The position numbers were made by a program, and so were the translations under genes. Of a stretch of 64,000 bases of DNA, positions 54,472-64,000 are shown piece after piece; position 1 is the first letter of the stretch; the number at the start of each line of letters is the position of its first letter. Location: the NCBI GenBank assembly GCA_028641055.1, contig CM054057.1:579763474-579827473 (forward strand), given 5' to 3'. The notes under the pieces are model-generated. The model saw only the letters and a program-made list of their open reading frames with translations. It ran no database searches and was not told the origin of the DNA. The stretch comes from Alopecurus myosuroides. Lineage: Eukaryota > Streptophyta > Magnoliopsida > Poales > Poaceae.

Positions 54472-56020
54472 GTGTGGCAACTTTGAAAAATTAAAAAGAG
54501 ACTTGAAAACAGAATTGGAAGTCTTTGAACAGATGGAGGAAGAAAAAGAGTTGACTGCGAAGGAATACACTAGGAGGGCTCATATTCAGGTGGTGATGTT
54601 CAATATGGATTCCGAGGAGGAGAACTTCTCATGCTAGGTGGTTGCTTCAAGGAGACCTTAATACTTTATATTTTCACAAAATTTCTAACAGTAGAAGGCG
54701 TAAAAAATTAGTCCACTACTTGGAAGGGGATGGAGTTCTTATTGAGGGTACAAAAAATCTCATTAAACATGCAACATCTTACTATAAGAAGTTGTTTGGC
54801 CCTACTCCGAGTAACTTGTTTAAGGTGGATGGAAGCCAGTGGAATGAGAATGAAAAAATCTCGTGGGAGGATAATATTGACTTATGTAGGCCCTTTACCA
54901 TTGAGGAAGTGAATCATGCTCTATTTTCTATGGAGAGTAATTGGGCCCCTGGGCCGGAAAACATTCCTAATGAGTTTTACCAACGATGTTGGGACATCGT
55001 TAAAAATAATATCATGAAGTTATTTTCTGCTTTCCATGCTGGAACTTTAGATGTTCAAAGTCTTAACTATGGGACGATTACTCTCTTACCGAAAATCGTA
55101 GATGCTAATAAAATTCAGCAATTTAGACCAATTTGTTTCCTTCGCCGCATTTACAAACTGATCACCAAAACTTTGACGCTGCGGCTGGAATCTTATTCTA
55201 CTAAGCTTTTTAGTATCCAGCAAAATGCCTTCATTAAGAACAGAAACATTATTGATGGGGTACTTTCTTTGCATGAAGTGATGCATCATGTGCATGTTAA
55301 AAAACAAACTGGGATTGTGCTTAAGCTCTATTTCGAAAAAGCATACGACAAAGTGAATTGGGATTTTCTTCTTGATTGTTTTAGAGTGAGAGGTTTCTGT
55401 GATACTTGGTGTGATTGGACTCGTAAAATTTTTCATAATGGTATTTTCAATGTTAAACTTAATGAAGAAGTTGGAGACTATTTTCATAGAGCTAAAGGGG
55501 TTAGACAAGGTGACCCGCTGTCTCATACGTTGTTCAATATGGTTGGGGAAGTGTTAACTAAAATGGTTTTGAGAGCTCAAGAAGATGGCCTTTTGAGGGT
55601 TTTGCTCCTGATTTAGGTGAAAATGGGGTTGCTATTATGAAATATGCAGATGGTACGATCGTGTATTACTCATGACTATGACAAAGCTGTTAATCTGAAA
55701 TTGCTTCTATATCTTTTGAGTTGATGTCGGGTTTGAAAATCAATTTCAACAAGAGCGAAATTTCTGTTATTGGTGGTGATAATATTGTTGATGAGTTTTA
55801 TTCAGATATCTTCAATTGCCAAGTGGATCATTTACCTGTGAAATACTTAGGGGTTGATTGGGACTTTTTGGATGCTAAAATGCTTAAGGAACTTGATTCC
55901 TTGATAGGGGATTCTGCATCCTCAGGTGGCAGACTGACTCTACTAGACTCTAGTCTGACTGGGGTTCCTTCTTACTACATGTCTATCTTCTTGTTGAGTA
56001 AAGGGTTTATAGGGAAGATC
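54472..56020 (+). pseudogene. LINE ORF2 reverse transcriptase region
   Basis: After the Gypsy insertion the frame resumes with NFEKLKRDLKTELEVFEQME. RT motifs follow: NWAPGPENIPNEFYQRCW, RPICFLRRIYKLITKTL, QNAFIKNRNIIDGVLSLHE, KLYFEKAYDKVNWDFLL (catalytic Asp) and KGVRQGDPLSHTLFNM. The catalytic loop reads KYADGTIVYYS, with Gly where the second Asp of ADD is expected. Frameshifts occur near 54635 and 55600. The text ends at FLLSKGFIGKI (56018). A reverse transcriptase lacking that Asp would be inactive. Confidence 0.85.
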
Positions 56021-56334
56021 CACTACAAGAAATATGTTGATACACGACCCTCAATTTTTGTCACTAGAAGGTCATATAGTTTTATTCATGACCCCTTTTT
56101 GACCAAAAATGAAAAGTCACATATCGAGCGTCTTATTTGATCGTCAATGACTAATTGAATGGAATTGTCATAGCCGCTATGACCCAATGAGAGGGGTCAT
56201 AACCCTATGACCAATTGATTTAGTCATGTGATATCCTGCCATAGCCACGTCAGATCGTACGTGGACAATCCTACGTGGCAAAATTATGACCAAATGAGAA
56301 AGTCATATATCAGAATCAGCCCAGTCCACGGTGC

Positions 56335-58799
56335 TCCTCTACACGGGCCAAGCCCAACTATTCAGCCCATTTAATTTTTTTTCTATATCTGACTTTTGGC
56401 CAAAAAAGCCTATGGGCCTAATTCTGGACAAATATATTTTGGGCTTGCCTACTAAGATCCAAGTAATATTCGATTTTGGCCTTTTACAGATAAATTTCGA
56501 TTGGGGCCTTTTATGGTCCATTACTGTTCAGGACTGCCCACTTTAACGCCATTATAGTTTGAGCTGTGGCATTTTGCTATTTTCAGAATACAAACTTCCA
56601 GGCATACAATTTGTACATCCAACAATCTTCTACAAAGATAAACACACAATATTCCATGTCACTGCTGTTACAATTCTATCATTTCAACCAGGAGAACAGA
56701 AGCAAAAGAATATTTCATTTGAGTGCCATCGCAATTGTCTAAGTTCAACTAGCATTCGACAAATCAGTACATTCTTACGAAACAGTATACACAAGGAAAA
56801 CATGAAGTCCTTTCTTTCTGTCTTGCCGACCAGCATCAGGCGGAGAGCTGCGTCATTTCAACGGCACGCAACAAAACGCAGCAGTGCAGCAGAACTTAGA
56901 TGTTTCTTCGTCCTGCATTGTGCACAGATTATGCAATATAGATGTAAGATTCTAATTAATTACCAATACTATTTTCATTGACAAATACAGAGATAAAAAA
57001 TGTAGGCAATTCATCAAACTCTGGACTACCTAGTGGAGATGCCAGGGCACCAAGAAACCAAATTATGGATGAATCTGTGAATTGCATAGTGCATCAAGAT
57101 CAACAGTGTATGAATACAAGCTGCAATACAGAAGTAAAACGCACAGTAGAGTTCCAGTACAATTCATCAAACTATGGACTACCTAGTGGAGATGCCAGGG
57201 CACCAAGAAACCAAATTATGGATGAATCTGTGAATTGCATAGTGCATCAAGATCAACAGTGTATGAATACAAGCTGCAATACGGAAGTAAAACGCACAGT
57301 AGAGTTCCAGTACCCAATTTCAAGGTGAATATATCTTTGTGTTGAAGGACTGTGTGGTTTTTAGCAAGTGCAAGGGCAAGACAACAGGTTCTTGCTGAGG
57401 AGTTTATATGCAAACAAAACTCGAATCTAAGTGTGCAGCGATATGAAATTCCAATCACAGCAGAGTAGTGTGCATTTATCACTGGTTTTGATCCTTTGTG
57501 TACCCAAGTAAGCTACTGGCAACTGGAAGCTAATCTAGAAATTTGGTATCCTTGACTCGATTCACGAAATCAACACACGAGAAGAACAGAGAAAGCTACC
57601 ATGTAGTGTGTGATAAGGGGACTGGGTACACCGGCTTGATCCCCCTCAGCTACGTGTCGATCTGCTGATGCGTGTAGTCCACTGCAGTATAGACAGCTTT
57701 CATTGGTGCTTAGGTCCAACAGAATAAAAGAAGAGGAAATTGGCATGCATCAGGTCAATATCACAGAATCTGTGCACTGCAGTTAAAAATCACATCAATA
57801 TACATCGAAACAGGATCTATGCACTGCAGTTCAAAATCAAACTACTATATTGTAAGACTCTACATTGATTCTTTGTGACTTGCTTCACCATTAGCATGTT
57901 CTAGCTACTACAGGGAGTAGCTACTTCATGTGTATCTCAAGAATATAGTGGCAGTACTATACTGAAGGTAATATAGGCTAGATATTTCGGTGAAAAAAAT
58001 GTAGTATAAGACAGAAACAAACAGTATATTTTTTTATCTTTTATATCAGAAACATAAAAAATTGATCCTTAAAACATGACCACCGGCAATAAGCAGAGTC
58101 ACAATGAAACCTTCATGAGAATTTCCAGGTTTTGCTAGCTAATATTCATTTACTGCGTAGGAACAGAGTACTCTGTTTGTGTCATCACGAGTTTGCAGCC
58201 AAACATAATAGGCCACAGCAACCGTGTCAGTGGTGTCTCCATGCATGTGACATGACGAGTCGGACACTGCAGAGGAAGTTATAGCATTGACCGCTGAGAA
58301 ACGTTTCCTCAGCCAGAGAGTCCATGGATTTCCCTGGTGCATTCACGAGGATTGCTGGCGATCTAGAACAGGAATTGATGCCGCTGCTGCGTTTGGCACA
58401 TGCGTCATCAGATAGCTATACCTATACGGCAGGCAACGGGAATAGTTAACCCATTGAGATAATTTCCTTCTTGAGCCCTAACAGGAAAAAAATGCTGCTA
58501 GTGTCAAAATGGATCGATGGTCGGAAAATACTTTCTCTACTGATAGGGCGTTTCAGACCGCTACACGGCTCGTTAGAAACACATGTTTGTTGAGCAGCAG
58601 AGTTTGTTTTTACAGGAGAAATAGAGTTACTACTACTGATCGAGGGCATTCAATCTCTGAGGTCTACCAATAGGTACTGTGTTATTCACAGGAGGGGAAA
58701 ACAAATACTTACTGTGACCTTCGATCCATTACCCACTCTACTGCAAGTTATTCAATGGCCTGTATGCTCAAGATTGAAGTGTCTAGATGAAAGTCACAT
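56335..58799. other. Non-coding interior with a 153-bp tandem duplication
   Basis: 57008-57160 and 57161-57313 are two copies of a 153-base unit starting AATTCATCAAACT, nearly identical. Elsewhere I see no gene; short frames lack motifs. Parts may be introns of the minus-strand transcript proposed at 58855-59690. Confidence 0.5.
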
Positions 58800-58854
58800 T
58801 GTACGCTAATAGGATACCACCCTTCGGAACATGATGGGAAGGGGGAGAGAGACC

Positions 58855-59690
58855 TTACTTGGCAGCTGCAAGTTGGGGCCGGAGCCGTGGACAGCGGCGG
58901 CAACTCGGGGAGGTGGTCGCACCCAGCAGCATCTTCTTGCCTCCAGCGAACGGGGGAGGAGCTCGATCTACAGCGGAAGCATGCAACCGCTGCTGCTTGG
59001 GTCGTCCCAAGCGCATCTGGAGGCGGCCTTGTTGGGACGAGGGAATGGAGGGGAACCGTGGTGGTGGAGGATCCGTCGGTGGTCGTCCCTGTGGTGGGAA
59101 AACAGAGCATCAGAGAAATGGATCTGGGGATTCGGAAAGAAAGGGGTTAGAGAAGACCTTCGCATGTGCCAGGGAGAGGAATCGAACGCGGATCTGGAGG
59201 GCCAGGGAGGTCGAGGGCGTTGTCCTTGTGGCAACTGCGGTCGATGGCGGATAGAGATCGAGGGCGTGGTCCTCTTGGCGGATGCGGTCGATGGCAGCAT
59301 CCTGGTGGTAGTCCTTGTTCCTCCCCTTGGTGCTGGCTGCCGCCGCGTACGCGGCTCGGCGGAATCGCTCGGGGCGCGCCGGTTCTCTGAAGAAATCCCC
59401 TTGAAGTCGAACGGGAGTAGGGGAAAAAGAGATCCTCGCGGCGAACGTCGTAGGCGAGGTTTGGAGGAGAGGCATGGCTTGGAGCGGCGGGCGGTGATGG
59501 GCGGTGGATCTATGGAACAGAGGGGCGACGGCTGTGGTCGATGGGGTTTGGTGGGCGGCGGCTCTGCTCGATGGGATCTGAAATTTTGGTAGCGGCGGGG
59601 AACATGTGAGGGTGGGAAGAGAGGGGAAAGTTAGGGTTGCCCCGCCACGAATCTTTCCAAAAAAATTCCACCGCGCGCATTTCACACAAC
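58855..59690 (-). other. GC-rich block, possible first exon of a minus-strand transcript
   Basis: On the minus strand the block opens with CCCTAACTTTCCCCTCTCTT, a pyrimidine-rich start like many cereal transcription starts, and is GC-rich throughout. It ends at GCTGCCAAG|TAAGGTCT, a donor-like site (about 58860). A frame of 191 codons (59685-59110) has no recognisable domain and is low-complexity. It may be a captured gene leader or a non-coding transcript. There is no TATA box I trust. Confidence 0.3.
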
Positions 59691-59935
59691 AGCCGCTACA
59701 GCTGGCACCCGCCTGTTCTGAACCACACCGAACAGTGCCAATTTACATCAACTAGAAGTAATAAGAGAAGTTTCAATATGTTAAAAATAACTCATTTTCT
59801 CCATATTATCTAAAAACATCAGTACCTATAATTAATAATTGATAGTTCCATTTTTGGTGGGAAATTAATATTGCCAATTATAATTGGCAATTTCCAATTG
59901 GTTTGTAATGATGTGAATTACAAGTAATCAAAACT

Positions 59936-61811
59936 GGCTTTTTTTGTGAAGCACATACACAAAATATGTTGCAAAAATGTACAAAGTAAAATTCTAAATA
60001 TATTATGTCATATTTGATCTACAAATAACAAACTTACTACCTCTCAATAGCTCAAAATACACCTCCTTTGAAAAAGACAAATTTCTGCCGATTCAGCTGA
60101 AACCGGGCCAAATTTGAACTACAGGTGCCTCGCGGTTTGCTCTTTATTTTTTGCAAATATAATTTTTAGGTATCCAACTACCTATTTCAACATAGATACA
60201 CCAAGAGTTCATCAAGATTCGGCAGCTAGGTACGAACGGTCATGCCCCCCGTTTTGACCGTTTCCCGAAACGGGCTTAGAAAATTCCAGAAAATTCAAAA
60301 AAACTCGAAACGATGCAAGACCTTCGCGTGGTGTTGTTATATATGTACTAGTATCCACCAAAAATAATAAACTTGGAATACGACAATTTGGTGGAAAATG
60401 TGTTCACAGAAATGAGCTATCTCGTACGAAGATTCATGGCTTTCGGGCCAAAGGACGGATGTTTTGGCCACATCCATGGCATAGTTTGTTTAAATGTGAA
60501 CATATTCCACACAAAGATGCATGTTGGTACAACTAAAAATGTTCACGAAGAAAGTTTTATTTTTTGTTGACTAAAAATACCATCTTCCATTCCCGGAGTG
60601 TCAAAACTGGCTTTTTTTATGAAGCACATACACAAAATATGTTGCAAAAATGTACAAAGTAAAATTCTAAATATTTTATGTCATATTTTATCTACAAATA
60701 ACAAACTTACTATCTCTCTAAAGCTCAAAATACACCTCCTTTGAAAAAGACAAATTTCTACCGATTCCCCTGAAACCGGGCCAAATTTGAACTACAGGTG
60801 CCTCGTGGTTTGCTCTTTATTTTTTGCAAAAATCATTTTTAGGTATCCAAGTACCTATTTCAACATAGATACACCAAGAGTTCATCAAAATTCAGCACCT
60901 AGGTACTAACGGTCATGTCCCCCGTTTTGACCGTTTTCCGAAACCGGCTTTGAAAATTACAGAAAATTCAAAAAAACTCGAAACGATGCAAGATCTTCGC
61001 GTGGTGTTTTTATATATGTCCTAGTATCCACCAAAAATAATAAACTTGGAATACGACAATTTGGTGGAAAATGTGTTCACAGAAATGAGCTATCTCGTAC
61101 GAAGATTCATGGCTTTCGGGCCAAATGACGGATGTTTTGGCCACATCCATAGCATAGTTTGTTCAAATGTGACCATATTCCACACAAAGATGCATGTTGG
61201 TACAACTAGCAATGTTCACGAAGAAAGTTTTATTTTTCGTTGAATAAAAATACCATTTTCCATTCACGGAGTTTCAAAACTGGCTTTTTTTGTGAAGCAC
61301 ATACACAAAATATGTTGCAAAAATGTACAAAGTAAAATTATAAATATATTATGTCATATTTTATCTACAAATAACAAACTTACTACCTCTCAATAGCTCA
61401 AAATATACCTCCTTTGAAAAAGACAAATTTCTGCCAATTCCGTTGAAACCGGGCCAAATTTGAACTACAGGTGCCTCGCTGTTTGCTCTTTATTTTTTGC
61501 AAAAATCATTTTTAGGTAGCCAAGTACCTATTTCAACATAGATACACCAAGAGTTCATCAAGATTTAGCACCTAGGTACTAACGGTCATGTCCCCCGTTT
61601 TGACCGTTTTCCGAAACCGACTTTGAAAATTACAGAAAATTCAAAAAAACTCGAAACGATGCAAGATCTTCGCGTGGTGTTGTTATATATGTCCTAGTAT
61701 CCACCAAAAATAATAAACTTGGAATACGACAATTTGGTGGAAAATGTGTTCACAGAAATAAGCTATCTCGTACGAAGATTCATGGCTTTCGGGCCAAATG
61801 ACGGATGTTTT
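59936..61811. repeat. 673-bp tandem array, nearly three copies
   Basis: Units start at GGCTTTTTTTGTGAAGCAC 59936, at 60609 and at 61282: two exact 673-base steps. Copies are about 95% alike by eye. The third is cut after 530 bases by the Copia LTR at 61812. It shares no motif I know with named Triticeae satellites. The array may continue past the window. Confidence 0.85.
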
Positions 61812-64000
61812 TGAAGGGGAACGTAGCATAGAAAACAAAAAATTTCCTACGCGAGAGACACCCGAAAGGCCAAGATCTAATCTAGGAGACGAAGTGCAAC
61901 AGGCAACAAGAGGGTTAAGGAGAACACATACCCTCGAAGACTCAAAGTGGTACGAGACCAAATCTCGTTGTTGGCGTAGTCGTACTCACACCGATCCCGA
62001 TAGCGAGAAGATGGCACCGCAATCCGGCGGTGCATCCGTGATCGGTCACACGTACGGTTGATGACGACCTCCGTTCCCTCGTTCCAGCGGGGCGCGGAAG
62101 TAGAGGATCCCTCGGAACTCCAGCAGCACGACGACGTGGTGGTGGTGAAGAATCCCACGGTCAGGGCTTCGCCAAGCCGGAGACCATGAAATGGAGCAGC
62201 GGGTGGAGGGAAAGGGAAGTGGCCAAGTGTGTGGAGGAGGGAGAGCTCTCACCCTCCTTTTATAGGAGAGGGGGGAGGCAGCCCAAGGGGGGTGCGGCCA
62301 GCCCCATGGTGTGCCCCCACCTCTTCCCTCATGATGTGAGTGGACACTCCACTCACACCCACTCATTTTCCTTTAAACCCCACTTAGAAAATCCAAGAGT
62401 TTTTCTTTAATAAATCAATAAAACATTTTTATTTCTTTATTTCAGCATTTGTTAATTCTATTAACAAACATTTGCATAAAGCACCTCGAATCATTTGTTA
62501 ATTCTATTAACAACCATTCGACGAAAAACCCCTTGAACTATTTCAATTTTCCCCGAAACAATTTCGGTGCTGTCCAAAATATTCTTCGATATTCCGTATC
62601 CTCTCAAATGCGTCATCGAACCTTAAGTGTGTCACCCTACGGTTCGCGAATAAGATAGACATGATCGAGACTCCTCTCCGATCAATAATCAACAGCGGGA
62701 TCTGGAGATCCATGATGACTCCTATATATTCAACGACGACTCTCGTGATCGTGTGAACCAACAACGCCGTGAACTATTCCCTTTGTCTCGCGATATTTTA
62801 CTTGTCCGATATTCGATCATTGGTATCAACCATACCTTGTTCAATCTCGTTACCGACAAGTACTCTTTTCTCGTTCCCGTGATATAACATCCTTGTGATC
62901 ATATCACGTGCTTGCAAGCGGTTTCGATGTGATATCACCGAGAGGGCCCAGAGTATATCTCTCCGTCATTTGGATGGACAAATCCCACTCTTGATCCATG
63001 ATCCTCAACTAATACTTTCCGAATACTTAACGACACCTTTATAGTCACCCTGTTACGGTGTGACGTTTGATGCCATCAAAGCACTCTTCCGGTATCAGTG
63101 ATTGACATGATCTCAAGGTCTAAGGAATAAGTTACTTCGTATGTTTGATATAACAATGTAAACTAAATGACTTGATCGCATTGCTATATTCTCTTTGGGT
63201 ATATGTTCATCACATCATTCTTCTAATGACATGACCCCGTTATTAATAACATCCAATGTTCATGATCAGGAAACCTTGATCATCTATTAATCAACGAGCT
63301 AGTTAAAAGAGAGGCTTTACTAGGAACCATTGTTTGTTTATTAAGCACACATGTATCAACGTTTCCGGTTAATACAATTCTAGCATGAGAAATAAACATT
63401 CATCATAAACAAGGAATAAGATAATAACCATTTTATTATTGCCTCTCGGGCATATTCCCTTCAGTCTCCCACTTGCACTAGAGTCAATAATCTAGTCTGT
63501 AAGCACTTAACACATATGGCGTACCAGTGTTATTACCATGCTTCGCATGTGGTAAACATTATCAAAAAGATCTGAACTGTTCAGGTCCTATTGTATTTGC
63601 ATGTTCTTTGCGTCTACACGCATCACTCATTCTCTAATGAGATGGCTTTGTATATATATGGTCAATTGGTGAAAACTTAATTCCTTAGCTTAAACTGATG
63701 TCACTAACATTGTGAAAATGTAGCTTCATAGTGTTAGCATTCTTGGAAATTCACCAAGTTCCGGTGATACCTTAATTCCTCAGCTTAAACTGATGTTACT
63801 AACATTGTGAAAATGTAGCTCCATAGTTTCAGCATTCTTGGAAATTCACCAAGTTCAATAAAGAACTCCTTGACACAAAATGCGCTTATTATCAGTTGTC
63901 AATACAACGATATACTTTAGCCTTTGTTGTAGTATCTGTCACAATATTTTAATTTTGAAACTCTTTCAAATCCAGCATGGAACTTTCTTCCATCCTATTG
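61812..64000 (-). mobile_element. Second copy of the Angela/BARE-related non-autonomous Copia family, partial
   Basis: LTR 61812-63463 (1652 bases, TGAAGGGGAA...TTCCCTTCA) closely matches 7342-8987. The polypurine tract and first 537 bases of interior (63464-64000) match 8988-9530, including the same decayed RNase H text. Orientation is minus. The five bases before it are GTTTT; the other end lies outside. Confidence 0.88.

Larger units (their letters stand above)
46251..56020 (+). mobile_element. L1-type LINE, split by a Gypsy element and 3' truncated
   Basis: The endonuclease half (46251-47130) and the reverse transcriptase half (54472-56020) join at the duplicated target AATCT of the Gypsy insertion. 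The 3' end is cut at 56020 by a CACTA-type terminus, so no poly(A) tail is visible. The 5' limit is uncertain. Confidence 0.75.
56021..61811 (+). mobile_element. CACTA-D: CACTA-type terminus and putative non-autonomous element
   Basis: CACTACAAGAAATATGT at 56021 is a typical plant CACTA terminus and interrupts the LINE frame cleanly. It is followed by several GGTCATA / TATGACC motifs in both orientations (56050-56320), as in a subterminal region. No matching TTTCTTGTAGTG end is found before the Copia insertion at 61812, so the right limit given is only the last base before that insertion. No transposase is seen. Confidence 0.45.

Noticed and set aside
60373..61243. 65-codon frames repeated in the 673-bp array
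   Set aside because: They start with TTG rather than ATG, have no motif, and recur only because the whole unit is repeated.
1..64000. tRNA or rRNA genes
   Set aside because: I looked for cloverleaf-like segments with T-loop GGTTCGAATCC-type sequence and rRNA-like conserved blocks and saw none; only primer binding sites complementary to tRNA-Met ends.

Overview
The window is plant nuclear DNA, almost certainly from a Triticeae grass (wheat, Aegilops, barley or rye group). The evidence is CACTA (En/Spm) elements whose subterminal repeats read AACCGGGACTAAAGG, LTRs of the BARE/Angela type (TGTTGGGAATATGCCC) and the Sabrina/WHAM type (TGATACGTCTC), split genes with GT..AG introns, and almost no unique host sequence. 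I see no intact host gene. Essentially the whole 64 kb is nested transposable elements.

Left part (1-39000). Positions 1-1905 are the left flank and may be a host leader exon plus intron. CACTA-A (1906-28438) carries a broken TNP2 transposase (2466-5797), an AP2/ERF pseudogene (6746-6096, minus), an accessory ORF (starts 7278, resumes 15746) and a second gene, ORF2, ending in a Ulp1-type protease domain (24128-27926). A complete Copia element (7342-15740, TSD CTACC) splits the accessory ORF. A complete CACTA-C (18015-24036, TSD AAC, minus) sits in the leader intron of ORF2. CACTA-A itself ends inside the TNP2 gene of a third element, CACTA-B (28439-39000). CACTA-B has lost its 5' part but keeps its own accessory ORF copy, ORF2 and 3' terminus; a solo LTR (31190-32572, TSD AGGTT) sits in the 5' leader of its accessory ORF.

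Right part (39001-64000). CACTA-B had inserted into a short-LTR Copia element, of which gag and one LTR remain (39001-40102). Two related LTR-like blocks follow (40614-43128 and 43576-45278); the first holds a BARE/Angela-like solo LTR (40643-41972, TSD AATTT). A LINE (about 46250-56020) is split by a Gypsy element (47131-54466, TSD AATCT) that carries a spliced antisense gene with its own TATA box. A CACTA-type terminus at 56021 opens a region with a 153-bp duplication, a GC-rich transcript-like block and a 673-bp tandem array (59936-61811). A second copy of the Copia family seen at 7342 cuts the array and runs off the right edge.

The genes mostly serve or once served transposition. TNP2 is the CACTA DDE transposase; ORF2 is a DNA-binding/accessory protein fused to a SUMO-protease-like domain; the accessory ORFs and the AP2 and FAR1 pieces are cargo. 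Nearly all carry nonsense codons or frameshifts. The most interesting signals are a related accessory ORF family in three different CACTA elements, repeat-plus-TATA promoter modules reused in front of several CACTA genes, and mismatched target sites around CACTA-A that point to a deletion or aberrant transposition.
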